Shown: positions 10,543 to 20,646 of the stretch, piece by piece
How the letters are laid out: every line of letters begins with the position of its first letter
Position numbering within the stretch: position 1 is the stretch's first letter
Source: Galeopsis tetrahit
Lineage: Eukaryota > Streptophyta > Magnoliopsida > Lamiales > Lamiaceae
Reading direction: 5' to 3'
Length of the DNA: 64,000 bases
Assembly: GCA_963675135.1 (NCBI GenBank)
Contig: OY776129.1
Span: 6,187,201 to 6,251,200, forward strand
Notes under the pieces: generated by a model
Databases searched by the model: none
The model's input: only the letters and a program-made list of their open reading frames with translations
What the model was told of the DNA's origin: nothing
Position numbers and translations under genes: made by a program

Positions 10543-11736
10543 TCAAATAAAGAATCTCTTCAAATGGCAAACGTTCCAGGGTCGGGCTATGTCGACCCCT
10601 TCCATACTCTGCAGTCTATATGCTCCTCCTTTTAGCACCTGTGTAATTTTATAAGGTCCCTCCCAGTTAGGCTCCAGCTTTCCTGTATTCTTCAGGGCAT
10701 CCACTCTTCTTAGTACCAGGTCCCCCTCTCTGAAGGACCTCGGGATCACCCTTCGGTCGTACGCAGCTTTAATTCTGCTTTTATATCTTTCAGCACGTAC
10801 CCTAACTATCTCTCTTTCTTCTTCCATCAAGTCTAGAGCCTCTCTCATCAATTTCTCATTCTGATACTCTTCAAATTGGGCAACTCGGTGTGATTGCAAC
10901 ACGGCCTCTGGAGGTAGCACCGCCGTAGCTCCGTAGACCAGCTGAAATGGGGACTCTCCAGTTGCTGTCTTCGGACTAGTTCTATATGACCATAGCACAT
11001 TGTCTAACTCATTCACCCATGCTCCTCCTATTTTCACCAGCCTTGTTCGAATACCGTCTACTATCGTTCGATTAGTGACCTCCACTTGTCCATTAGCTTG
11101 GGGATGAGCTACAGAGGTAAATCTCTGTATTATGTTCAGTCTTGCGCACCATCCTCGCACATTTTCTCCGTTAAACTGGGTTCCATTGTCGGAGACCAAT
11201 ATTCTGGGTACTCCAAATCTGCAACAAATCTGCTTTCTTAGGAATTTAATCACATTATCCTCATCTATTGTAGCCAGGGGAGCAGCTTCCACCCATTTGC
11301 TAAAATAGTCCACTGCCACTATCAGGAATTTTCTCCCTCCAGAGGCCGGAGGGAAGGGTCCTACCAAGTCGATTCCCCATTTAGCAAAGGGGTAGGGAGA
11401 GTGCATTGCTCCCATCTCTTCCGCAGGGGTCCTTATCAATGGACCATTTTTCTGACATTTGACACATTTTCTCACAAATTCCCTAGCGTCTTTTGTCATG
11501 GAGGGCCAATATAATCCCGCCCTTAAAACTTTCTTCACCACTGCCTTGTATCCTTCATGACTGGCTGCATCACCTTCGTGGATCTCTTTGAGTGTATACA
11601 TAGCTTCTCGAATTGATATACACCTCAAATATGGGTGTGTGAATGACTTCTTATATAAGTGCCCTCCGATAATACAATATCTAATCCGGAGGGTTCGGGT
11701 TTCTCTGGTGGTAGGGGCATCTGCCCCCTTGGTGAG
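10543..11736 (-). CDS. Gypsy 1 integrase part of pol
   Basis: In the same frame as the upstream polyprotein and separated from it only by the TAA at 11737-11739; the frame is open from 11736. It has the HHCC-type zinc region (IHEGDAASHEG then CVKCQKNG), the catalytic core with WGIDLVGPFPP and VSDNGTQF (two Asp) and the ANGQVEVTNRTI stretch (Glu), then a C-terminal domain with RRVIPRSFREGDLVLRRV and LEPNWEGPYKI as in gypsy integrases. The end MEGVDIARPWNVCHLKRFFI is the usual finish. It inserts the cDNA copy into host DNA. With the stop in place it would need readthrough or supply from another copy. Confidence 0.93.
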   Translation of the reverse strand, partial: LTKGADAPTTRETRTLRIRYCIIGGHLYKKSFTHPYLRCISIREAMYTLKEIHEGDAASHEGYKAVVKKVLRAGLYWPSMTKDAREFVRKCVKCQKNGPLIRTPAEEMGAMHSPYPFAKWGIDLVGPFPPASGGRKFLIVAVDYFSKWVEAAPLATIDEDNVIKFLRKQICCRFGVPRILVSDNGTQFNGENVRGWCARLNIIQRFTSVAHPQANGQVEVTNRTIVDGIRTRLVKIGGAWVNELDNVLWSYRTSPKTATGESPFQLVYGATAVLPPEAVLQSHRVAQFEEYQNEKLMREALDLMEEEREIVRVRAERYKSRIKAAYDRRVIPRSFREGDLVLRRVDALKNTGKLEPNWEGPYKITQVLKGGAYRLQSMEGVDIARPWNVCHLKRFFI

Positions 11737-14700
11737 TTATGTCCATATAGCCCTCCTCCAATCATCTTCCTCTTCAATAGAACCAATGGGGTTCTCCAGA
11801 GTCTCTCTTTCTGCAACTACTAAAGTTACTGTCCCTCGTCCCTCAAACTCTGTGGAGCTAGCGAGTTTGGAGAGGCTATCCGCCTGCATGTTCTTTTCTC
11901 GAGGTATCTGGACTACCTCGCACTCTTGAAACTTGCCTATCATCTCTTTGGCTCGTTCCAGATAGGCAGCCATCCTGCTATCTTTGGCCACGTATTCACC
12001 GTTCACCTGCTGAACAACTAATTGGGAGTCTGAGTATAGAGTTACCTTTGGAGCTCCCAATTCTAATGCCATCTCCATTCCTCTGATCAAAGCTTCGTAC
12101 TCTGCTCCGTTGTTTGAGGTCATGAATTGAAACCTCACTGCGAATTGTAGGTCTTCTCCTCGAGGGCCTATTAACACAATCCCTGCTCCACATCCGCTCA
12201 GGGTCACTGAGCCATCTACATACACCTTCCATCCTTCGACTTCCTCTGGTTTGGTCGACTCTTGGATGAAATCTGACAAAGCTTGGGCTTTTATAGCCTT
12301 CCGAGGCTCGAAATCCACGTCATATTCTTGAAGCTCGATGGCCCATTTCACCATCCTTCCGGAGAGGTCTGCTCGCCCTATAACCTGTTTCAACAAGTAA
12401 TTAGTGCGGACTAGTATTTTGTAAGAAAGGAAATATGGGCGCAGCCTTCGCGCTGTAACTACCACGGCCAGAGCAGCCTTCTCAATTTCTGAGTATCGAT
12501 TTTCGGCCCCTTGAATGACCTTACTGACATAATAAATAGGGTGCTGCAGAGATCCCTCTTCTTTGACTAGGGCAGTACTTAACGAGAATTCTCCTACAGA
12601 GAGATACAAAATGAGGGTATCCCCTGGAGAAGGTTTCGTCAGCTTCGGCAACTGAGACAAATGGTGCTTCAAGTCTTCAAAGGCTTTTTGGCATGTTTCG
12701 CTCCATTCAAACTTGGTCCCTTTCTTAAGAATTTTAAAGAAGGGATGACTCTTTTCAGCAGATCTGGCTATGAATCTGCTCAATGCTGTAATCCTCCCAT
12801 TGAGTGTCTGGAGCTCCTTTATATTTCTGGGTGGCCGCATGTCCAGTACAGCTTTCACCTTGGCTGGATTAACTTCTATACCTCTTTGAGTGACCATATA
12901 TCCGAGGAACTTCCCTGATTTTACTCCAAAAGAGCATTTGGCTGGGTTCAACTTGATGCCATTCTCTCGAATTACTTGGAAAATTTCTTCCAGATCTTCC
13001 ACATGTTGATCTGCTTTCACACTCTTAGCTAGCATATCATCTACATATATTTCCATGTTCCTTCCCAGCTGTCTTCGAAAGACAGCATCGACCATCCTTT
13101 GATACGTTGCTCCGGCATTGATTAATCCAAACGGCATCCGAACATATCCGAACGTTACGCAGGCTGCTATAAAGCACACTTTGGAGACATCTGCAGGGTT
13201 CAGTTGGATCTGGTGGTATCCTTGGTATGCATCCATCATGCTCAGCAGCTCGAAGCCTGAAGTTGCATCCACTAACTGGTCTATCCTTGGCAGCGGATAG
13301 TGATCCTTGGGACATGCCTTGTTGAGGTCCCTGAAATCGATGCACATTCTCCACTTTCCTCCCCCTTTTGGCACTAGCACGGCATTGGAGAGCCATTCTG
13401 GGAATTGGACTTCCACCACATGCCCTGCTTTCAATAGCTTCTCGACTTCTTCTTTCACAATGTTGTTCTTCTCAATTCCAAAATTTCGTAGTTTCTGTTT
13501 CACGGGTCTTGCCTTTGGATCGACATTAAGGCAGTGTATTGCTATCTCCGGAGGGATTCCTGTCATGTCAGCTGGAGAAAATGCAAATATATCGGAATTT
13601 CGACGTAATGTAAGTATTACCTTCTCTGTGAGTTCAGGTCCCAGTTGGGTGCCTATCTTAGTGACAAAACCAAGTTTCCCTGGGAAGAGCTCCACGCTCA
13701 TCAGTTCTTCATCTGTTTTAACATTCACTTGTTCAGGTATCGCTCCCTCGACTTTCTTCCTTTTGACCTCAGGGTCATCTCCTCTTGTCCGCTCCAGGCC
13801 CTTAGTCAGGGCTCTGTCCGCCATCTTCACAGACTCTGCATAGCACTTCCGTGCTTGGTATTGGTCTCCTCTTACTTCTCCCACCCCGGCGGCTGTAGGG
13901 AATTTCATTTTCATATGAAATGTGGAGATGATTGCTTGAAAGAGGTTCAGGCTGGGTCGTCCCATCACGACATTGTATGAGGAAGGGATGTCTACAATAA
14001 GGAACTCTACCAAGTGGACCTTCCGAGCTGGGGCGTCTCCCAACCCTACCTGCAACATTACTGATCCCAAAGGTTGGATGGCTCCTCCGGAGAAACCATA
14101 CAGGGAGGTATCTACAGGACGTAGCTTTTCACTCAGCTCCATCCTTTTGAAGCATCCAAAAAACATAATGTCAGCCGAGCTCCCCGTATCTACGAAGATT
14201 CGGGCAACATCGAATCCAGCTATGTCGGTGGTGATTACAAGAGTATCATTGTGATCTTCCTTGACTCCTTTCATATCCTCCGGCCCAAATCGGATATTGG
14301 GCGTTTCCGTCATACGTCCCACTTCTCTTAACTGGCTTCCTTGCTCTGTTTTTAGGGCTCGGACGTTCTGCTTTCTCTTCCGGAAGGAATCTCCATCTGC
14401 TGGCCCTCCCACAATCATATGGATTACTCCTCTCTTTGGTGGTGGAGGGGGCATATCCTCGACCGCCTCCCTGGTTTCCTTCTCCTCTGGTTTTCTTTCC
14501 AGTTCTTTTCGTTTCTGCCCCCGAGGGCCCTGCCTGTCTCTAAATATGAATTCTTTTAGATGACCCGCCTGGATCATCCTCTCGATCTCATCTTTCAAGT
14601 GGTAACACTGATTCGTATCATGTCCATACTCATTGTGAAATCGGCAGAATCGATCAGACTTGGGCTTCTGAGGTCCTCGATTCCTGGAATATGGAAACTT

Positions 14701-16140
14701 CAAGTCTGGATGGTCTCCTGCTACCTCCAATACTTCAGCGGGCTCCATTCTCAAGGGTGTGTATTTCTCAAACCTCCCCCGAGGGCCAGACCGGGGACCT
14801 CCGGAGGGGTTGCTGTCTCTTGCTGCTCCGGAGGTTCGAGGGACCTCTAGACTGAATCGCCTGGAGGGGCCTTCCCTTTCCCTTCTCCTCTCTCGATCTT
14901 GCGGCCTAACCTCCAACCTCTTTGCTTTCCGGACCTCCTCCAGAGTGAGGTACTTCTCTGCCCTATGCAGCAATTCATCAAAGTTCTTAACCGGCTTCTT
15001 AGCTAAAGAGGAGAAAAAGTCTCCATCACGCAACCCATTGGTAAGAGCGTTGATTTTCACCTCCGGAGAGGCTGTAGGGACCTCCAGAGCTGCTTGATTG
15101 AATCTCCGGAGGAAAGCTCTTAAGCTCTCGCCCTCTCCTTGTCTCAAATTAAAGAGGGTCAAAGTGGCCCTCGGCTGTCTCCGGGCACTGGCAAATTGAT
15201 GAAGGAAGAGCTCACTAAATTCTTCCCAGGATCGGATTGTGTTAGGTTCCAACTGGGTAAACCATTGCTGTGCAGCTTTTGCTAGGGTAGTTAGGAATAC
15301 TCTACACTTTATTCCCTCTCCATAGCGGTGTAGCAATGCAGCATTCTCGAACCTTACTAGGTGTTCGTACGGATCTGCCGTACCATCATATTCAAAATTA
15401 AGGGGCTTGAAATTGAATGGTAGTTCATCCTGTAATATATTAGGGGAGAACTGACATCCAGAGGCGTGAGCGGATCTACCGGTTCGGTTGCTCATCTGCT
15501 TCCTCATATCGCGCATCTCTTTCTGTAGGGCCAGTAGTTGATCGCTGACAGGCCCTCCGTAGGTATCATCTGTACTTTCTTCTGTCTCAAGGGGTTCTGT
15601 CCCTCGGGGTGCAAGATCTGCATTCCTTCTTGTGCCCCGTAGGGGAACGCTTCTCTCCGCTCGGGAGGGCACCTTATCATCCTCTTCCGCCCGCATCCCC
15701 ATCTCCTTAGACAACACTTGGGAGGCTCCAGGTGCTTCGTCTTGGGGTCTTGGGGCAGGTGCCTCTAGATCTCCCGGTGCAGCTCTGGGAATCCGATTCC
15801 TTTTGTCAGCAAAGGCTTTCTCTACGGCTTGCTTGATGAGAGCGTTCAATTGATCGGGAGAGATCAGGAGCGGCCCTGAGTCTAGAGTGTCCCTTTGTTG
15901 AGGATCTGCGGTTTGGGACTCGGGGGCCTCCAGATTCCCTGCTCTTCCTTCTCCGACCGGTAGGGGATGACTTTCGTCATTCAAGGCTGGAGTAGGTGAT
16001 AATGGTTGATTCGATCCAGAAGGTGCGTGGATTGGATCTTTTCCCCGGCCTCCCCTTGGTGGAGGATCAGTTGGCAAAGGGGAATTTTCTGTTGGAAGAT
16101 TCTTCTTCCCAGAAACAGAAATTTTATTTCCGCCACCCAT
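11737..16140 (-). CDS. Gypsy 1 gag-protease-RT-RNase H-aRNase H polyprotein
   Basis: One open frame of about 1467 codons. I choose the ATG at 16140 (MGGGNKISVSGKKN) because an earlier one at 16224 lies inside the LTR. The gag capsid region is near residues 270-390 (QQWFTQLEPNTIRSWEEFSE). A Cys/His motif CRFHNEYGHDTNQC lies near 495, the protease FVDTGSSADIMFF near 647, reverse transcriptase with MDAYQGYHQI and YVDDMLA near 1032, the first RNase H with ENRYSEIEKAALAV near 1220, and a second RNase H near 1307-1427 with VYVDGS, NGAEYEAL, YSDSQLV and MQADSLSKLAS, keeping all four acidic residues. The frame ends at TAA 11737-11739, where relatives usually carry Tyr before Leu-Thr. All domains look intact. 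Confidence 0.95.
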   Translation of the reverse strand: MGGGNKISVSGKKNLPTENSPLPTDPPPRGGRGKDPIHAPSGSNQPLSPTPALNDESHPLPVGEGRAGNLEAPESQTADPQQRDTLDSGPLLISPDQLNALIKQAVEKAFADKRNRIPRAAPGDLEAPAPRPQDEAPGASQVLSKEMGMRAEEDDKVPSRAERSVPLRGTRRNADLAPRGTEPLETEESTDDTYGGPVSDQLLALQKEMRDMRKQMSNRTGRSAHASGCQFSPNILQDELPFNFKPLNFEYDGTADPYEHLVRFENAALLHRYGEGIKCRVFLTTLAKAAQQWFTQLEPNTIRSWEEFSELFLHQFASARRQPRATLTLFNLRQGEGESLRAFLRRFNQAALEVPTASPEVKINALTNGLRDGDFFSSLAKKPVKNFDELLHRAEKYLTLEEVRKAKRLEVRPQDRERRREREGPSRRFSLEVPRTSGAARDSNPSGGPRSGPRGRFEKYTPLRMEPAEVLEVAGDHPDLKFPYSRNRGPQKPKSDRFCRFHNEYGHDTNQCYHLKDEIERMIQAGHLKEFIFRDRQGPRGQKRKELERKPEEKETREAVEDMPPPPPKRGVIHMIVGGPADGDSFRKRKQNVRALKTEQGSQLREVGRMTETPNIRFGPEDMKGVKEDHNDTLVITTDIAGFDVARIFVDTGSSADIMFFGCFKRMELSEKLRPVDTSLYGFSGGAIQPLGSVMLQVGLGDAPARKVHLVEFLIVDIPSSYNVVMGRPSLNLFQAIISTFHMKMKFPTAAGVGEVRGDQYQARKCYAESVKMADRALTKGLERTRGDDPEVKRKKVEGAIPEQVNVKTDEELMSVELFPGKLGFVTKIGTQLGPELTEKVILTLRRNSDIFAFSPADMTGIPPEIAIHCLNVDPKARPVKQKLRNFGIEKNNIVKEEVEKLLKAGHVVEVQFPEWLSNAVLVPKGGGKWRMCIDFRDLNKACPKDHYPLPRIDQLVDATSGFELLSMMDAYQGYHQIQLNPADVSKVCFIAACVTFGYVRMPFGLINAGATYQRMVDAVFRRQLGRNMEIYVDDMLAKSVKADQHVEDLEEIFQVIRENGIKLNPAKCSFGVKSGKFLGYMVTQRGIEVNPAKVKAVLDMRPPRNIKELQTLNGRITALSRFIARSAEKSHPFFKILKKGTKFEWSETCQKAFEDLKHHLSQLPKLTKPSPGDTLILYLSVGEFSLSTALVKEEGSLQHPIYYVSKVIQGAENRYSEIEKAALAVVVTARRLRPYFLSYKILVRTNYLLKQVIGRADLSGRMVKWAIELQEYDVDFEPRKAIKAQALSDFIQESTKPEEVEGWKVYVDGSVTLSGCGAGIVLIGPRGEDLQFAVRFQFMTSNNGAEYEALIRGMEMALELGAPKVTLYSDSQLVVQQVNGEYVAKDSRMAAYLERAKEMIGKFQECEVVQIPREKNMQADSLSKLASSTEFEGRGTVTLVVAERETLENPIGSIEEEDDWRRAIWT

Positions 16141-16182
16141 TTGCTTGGATAGGTAGAACTCGTGAGAAAATCTTTCAACTCT

Positions 16183-16200
16183 TTCCCACAGACGGCGCCA
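16183..16200 (-). promoter_or_regulatory. Primer binding site of gypsy 1
   Basis: Two bases inside the 5' LTR the minus strand reads TGGCGCCGTCTGTGGGAA. The TGGCGCC start fits tRNA-primed plant gypsy elements; the GTCTGTGGG continuation matches the site I recall for Ogre-like elements (tRNA-Arg), which I cannot confirm here. Confidence 0.8.
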
Positions 16201-16202
16201 GT

Positions 16203-16928
16203 TGATGTGCCAAAATTTGCACAAGAGGATTGGGTATCCTCTGAATTAGATGTCCTTCTCCTCAAACGCGTATAATCGTTCCGAGTAGGCTACCTTCACT
16301 TGAAATCTTCGAGCTGACCTGCAAAGAACACACCGGAGGGGAGTCCAGTGTGGACACTCCGATGCCTAAGTCAGTATAGGGCTTATCAAATCTCCCAAGG
16401 ATCTCAAGATCCTTGATATCTTAAATCAGTTCTCAAAGAATCTCAAAAAGGCGTTTCTATTCAGTATAGTAAAGTTTTAGCGTATATGTGTCTAACCTGG
16501 AAATATCTTCAAAATTACCTATTTATAGAGATATCCTCTGAAGAGGAAGTCAAGCCTTCCTCTTATTTCGGAGCTGCCCGTGAGACTCGGCCCTACTGAG
16601 GAGATCCAGTCCTCCTTTCTCTCCACTCCCTGAAGGCTCGGCAGCCTTATCCCTTAGTGGACCTATTCTCCTAAAATAAAGGAGAATAAGGTCTTCCCTT
16701 TATCAAGTCTTGAGCAAAGATAGCGGGAATCCCCTATATTTACGACCCACGATCTTATGTTAAAACTGTTTGATTCTGATATTCATCTCCGGGCGGAGCT
16801 CCCTCCAGGGGGACCTCCAGAGAAGACTTTTTATCCAGAGAACACTAGATGGCTTAATCCTTTCTTCTCAACCTTATCATTCATACACGTGTCGACTCCT
16901 TATTGGGTGACATTTTTAGGCCGCATCA
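16203..16928 (-). repeat. Gypsy 1 5' LTR (726 bp)
   Basis: Borders TGATG and CATCA with target duplication GGATA outside. A minus-strand TATA box CTATAAATAG sits at 16519-16528 and should drive gag-pol. Differs from the 3' LTR at three positions. Confidence 0.97.
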
Positions 16929-16933
16929 GGATA

Positions 16934-17930
16934 GATCCAAGAGAAACGATAGAAATTATCAATAAATACAACATAATATCGATACCCCTCTAAGGTAGAG
17001 ACAGGGGCAGGACCCCATAAGTAACAATGCACCAAATCAAGAACAATTAAAACACGTTTCTCATTAATATTAAATGTCAAACGCTTGCTCTTGGCCAACT
17101 GACAAGAAGAGCAAACAACATGATTTTGTAAAACAGAAGTAACTAAAATAGCTCCTAGTTTATTCAATTGTTTTAAAGTATCGAATGGGACATGCCCCAA
17201 TCGTAAATTCCATAAGTCAAAAGAGGCCTTCAAAACAGTAGATCGAACATCTGCAATAAAGGCTGGAAGGATAGAATCCAAAACATAAAGACCTTGCTCA
17301 CATTTCCCCTGAGCGACCACCTCCTTGGTGCTCTGCTTCTGAATTTGAAAGGAACGATTAGAAAAAATAACATCAAGAGGCAAGTCAGAGGTAAGCTTGA
17401 TGATAGATAATAGATTCTTCGTAATATCGGGCACAACAAGCACATCACGAAGCTGAACATTACGAGAAAGGGAACGAGAGCCAATATGCGAAATAGGTAG
17501 GGCAGAACTATTATCGACAATTACTGAGCCATTACCGGAATAAGACGAGCAGGAGTCCAGATCAGAAGAGCGGGAGGTCATATGGGCAAACGCCCCAGTG
17601 TCAACATACCAATCATAAGTAGGGGACGGGTTGAGAGAGCAAGCGGACTGGAAGGCATGAGCCAAATGGGCAGCAGGTTGCTCGGCAGAACGGTCGGGCT
17701 GATGAGCATAACGGCTCGGGCACCTGTCAGCATAATGCTCGCCCTTGCAGATTTGGCAGCGAGGAACATAAGGTTTGCGATCCCCACGGCCAGAACCATG
17801 ACGTCCACCCCTGTGAGATGAGGCGCCGCCGCCACGAGGAGTAAAATGGCCACGAGACTGAGACGAATGGCGAGGAAGATCATGAGCGGTGAAGGCAGCA
17901 GGAGGCGTGATAGGTGACTTGAACGAATTT
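16934..17930 (-). pseudogene. Copia 1 gag end, protease and integrase N half
   Basis: Read 17930 to 16934. The Gly/Arg/His-rich gag end is followed by the zinc knuckle CQICKGEHYADRC (about 17760), the protease WYVDTGAFAHMTS (about 17600; DTGA where the family usually has DTGAS or DSGAS), the pre-integrase zinc region (LRLGHVPFDTLKQLNKLG, then CSSCQLAKSKRLTF) and the start of the integrase core up to FSWIYP. There it meets the gypsy LTR. The frame is open across this whole piece. Upstream of about 17930 gag homology stops. Confidence 0.9.
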
Positions 17931-17934
17931 TTAG

Positions 17935-19560
17935 GCTATATATTTTGACTAACTACTTCCCCTCAAGCATAAGGGATCGTAGTAGTATACACGTAAGCAT
18001 TTCGACCAAGTAGTATCGAACCACATGAGGTAGGCTAGTGCAATGGATCCCTAGAGTAGTATGTTGGCATAACTAATGTAACTACAGTTTCGGATTTGGA
18101 TGCAAAACTAAAGCTAAAGAATAATCTAAAGACAATAAATTAAACTAAAAACAATCCTAATAAGTAAATTAACTACTAACCAAGAAAACAGGGAAATAAC
18201 AGTTAAAAGTAAATAACAACAACGAATGAAATTCGAAGAAGTGCAAGTGTGGGAATGTTTCGGGTGTTCTCTACCTAGTGAAATCGAGTGGGATTGTTTG
18301 TACCATCTTTATGTTTCAATTTGGATTTGCTAAGAGCATCAAGATGCTAGGATGAAAATCGTTTCTCTTCGGGTACTATAGCCTTACGTCTAAGGTGTTC
18401 CCAAACTCGGTAATAAGACATCTTCCTAATCCTCATCAACTACCCAAATAACCATTCAAGTAATTAATGTCTCCTAATGGGGGTTCTAATACGATTAACC
18501 CTCTCTCGACGAATTAAAAGTATAATAAACGCATTTGTATACCAACAACTCACACCATAAATTTAAACATGTTCATGTAACTCTCGTCTACGCTAGACAT
18601 GTCTCAAAATACAGATTAATAGAAGCTAATACACAAAGCACCAATAAAACCCAATAAGAGAAGCAATAATCCAAATATCAACAATAATCAAAGTATAAAC
18701 AATTCCAACACTCAATATTCACATGGTTTCAAACACCCAAAACATAAAAAACTTAGTCCGTGGTGTTTGATGAAACACACATGGCTAAAACAACAAAAGA
18801 AATAAACATAGACATGAAAATACCAATATTATAACAAAAGAGAGTTTGGGTGAAAGTCACCTTGATTATTCTTCAACAATCTAGAATATTACAAGTGAAT
18901 GTAGCTAAAATTTTCAAGAACTCAACCTAAATACTAAACTTGAAGCTAATCTATGGAATTAAACTTGCAAAATATGTTAAAAATCTACCTAAGAGTGAAA
19001 CTAGGGTTTGAGTGTGTGTAAGTAAGGCCAAGCCTCCAAAACAATCTGATTGGGGAGCTATTTAAAGCTTGGAAGAGTGTTTGAGACGAGATTTGCAATT
19101 AAGCCCTTGAAATCCTTTAACTCGGTCAACCGATTAATATTTAAGATTAATTAAGCATATTTTAATTACTTTAATATAAATTTTCTAAACAATTCGACAG
19201 AATTTCATCTAGTTCTATCGTAATCTCAAATAATCAAAATCCTAACAATAAATGTAATTCTAATTAAAATAACATTATAATTTCATCCTACCAATAAATT
19301 TTCTAACAAAAAATTTCATTCTAACAATAAATTTAATTAAACAATAAAATTATATCATTACTTCTAGCAATAAAATTATATCAATTCTAACAATAATTAA
19401 AATTATATGCATTACGGAGAAATTACATAGATTCACACTCTCACTTTTCTAATCATATAGTTACTAAAATTATATATATCAACAATTAATCTAATTAAAA
19501 AAATGCATGCATATATAAATACAAGCTTTTAACACACATATACATATGTACATATCAAAA
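17935..19560. other. Unclassified repeat-like DNA, no gene
   Basis: No ORF above 60 codons. 17940-18110 (CGACCAAGTAGTATCGAACC phrase) and 18240-18620 resemble in style the non-coding parts of plant LTR elements, but I found no second copy in the window, no terminal repeats and no primer site. 19100-19560 is very AT-rich. The join at about 17930 also truncates copia 1. Confidence 0.4.
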
Positions 19561-19569
19561 AATATAAAT

Positions 19570-19878
19570 ATATATATATAGCCGAGGGATTGGGGAAGGG
19601 TACTGGAATATATTTATATTGATATAGCTGAGGGATTTAAAGAGGGCACACTTGCCCTTGATAAATATTAATGACATATCCATTTAGCAAGGGCCCATTC
19701 CTCGACAATTCTCAACCACTCATTTTTTCGGCATTTCCCTTGACAATGTCCGAGGGATTTAAATTTTCCTTGCCATTTTGTAAGGGTTTTACGTTTTCTC
19801 AACAAAACCCTCAACAATTGTGCCCCTCGGAAATTCCCTTGGCAATTTCCCTTGCGATTTGAGATGAATTTTGTAGTG
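19570..19878. mobile_element. One end of a CACTA transposon
   Basis: The right border reads TTTTGTAGTG, the inverse of the CACTACAAAA terminus. The 300 bp before it hold repeated subterminal motifs on both strands (CCGAGGGATT, TTCCCTTGGCAATTTCCC, GTCCGAGGGATTTAAA), as is usual for CACTA elements. I found no matching left terminus upstream, so the rest is lost or too diverged. Confidence 0.65.
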
Positions 19879-19905
19879 ACAGGTTGCAACCACCACTAGT
19901 ACCAC

Positions 19906-20081
19906 CAGTGGCGGATCCAAGATTTAGAATTTGGGGGTACGAAAGATATTAAACTTAGAATTAGGGGTACAATTTTGGTTATCGATTTTTTTTTGAGATT
20001 ATTAACTTTTTTTTATTTTTTTTACATAAGAAAAAATTAAAAATAAATGTACCCCCAAATTGTAAGCTGGATCCGCCTCTG
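19906..20081. mobile_element. hAT-type MITE (176 bp)
   Basis: Inverted ends CAGTGGCGGATCCAAG and CTGGATCCGCCTCTG, continued inward by TTTGGGGGTAC / GTACCCCCAAA. It is flanked by an exact 8-bp duplication AGTACCAC (19898-19905 and 20082-20089). 8-bp duplications and CAGTGGCGG-type ends are typical of plant hAT MITEs. Confidence 0.92.
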
Positions 20082-20089
20082 AGTACCAC

Positions 20090-20646
20090 ACCCGCTCAAT
20101 CAATGTCGAAATCTCAAGATATTTTTTCATAAATCTAAAAAAAAATCTGGGAAAAGAGTATACATTTCAACACTGGTTTGTAGAAAAAAAAATTAAAAAA
20201 AAATTGAAATTTCAAACTCTCTTTTTCGACAATACAATCCATTAACGAAAAAGAGTGTAGATTTCGACACTAGGCTGTAGAAAAACCAATTCAAAAAATT
20301 GACAGATTTAAAAAAAAGTAATAAAAATTGTAAGATTTGTCGATAAGAATTAATTGAGAATTGACTAGGTGGATTTGAGAGTCTGCAACTAATTGGATAG
20401 GGGAGGGGAGGGTGGGGTTTGGGAATCAATTATTTGGGTTTGGGTTTATGGTGGGGCAGGGGTTGGGGGTGGGGGTTTATGTAGAAAAAAACACTGAGGT
20501 TGTATTTAGACGGGGATATTTGATTTAAGAAGACATTTTGAATTAATGAATTTAAAAATACATGAATTTTAAATTCATGAACTTCAAATCTCTTATTTGG
20601 ATTCAAAATTTATAAAACTTCATTTGGATTGATGAATTTAGACTAT
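20090..20646. other. Intergenic, nothing recognised
   Basis: Holds two CGACACT / GTTTGTAG-type phrases (about 20165-20190 and 20265-20285) that resemble the hairpin motifs inside the Mutator-like elements at 21-26 kb, a G-rich tract at 20400-20480 and AT-rich sequence. No gene. Confidence 0.5.

Larger units (their letters stand above)
5608..16928 (-). mobile_element. Tat-lineage Ty3/gypsy LTR retrotransposon, nearly intact
   Basis: An 11321-bp element with 726-bp LTRs that start TGATG and end CATCA. It is flanked by the 5-bp target duplication GGATA (5603-5607 and 16929-16933) and inserted into the integrase of copia 1. Order on the minus strand: 5' LTR, tRNA-type primer site, gag-protease-RT-RNase H-second RNase H, stop, integrase, a 120-bp tandem array, an antisense ORF on the plus strand, polypurine tract, 3' LTR. 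The second (archaeal-type) RNase H and the antisense ORF between integrase and 3' LTR are known marks of the plant Tat group (Ogre, Retand and relatives). The LTRs differ at 3 sites by my reading (C/T at about 5751, G/A at about 5851, A/G at about 6049), so the insertion is recent. Confidence 0.95.
2972..17930 (-). mobile_element. Ty1/copia retrotransposon 1, 5'-truncated and split
   Basis: Copia gene order on the minus strand: gag end with zinc knuckle, protease, integrase (16934-17930), then after an 11.3-kb interruption the rest of integrase, reverse transcriptase and RNase H (3138-5602), then a short 3' LTR (2972-3150). The interruption is the gypsy element at 5608-16928 with its target duplication GGATA; the copia reading frame is continuous when it is ignored. 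The 5' LTR and most of gag are missing beyond about 17930, where unrelated sequence begins. Stops and frameshifts show it is dead. It is of the same type as the copia at 44474-56022. Confidence 0.9.
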
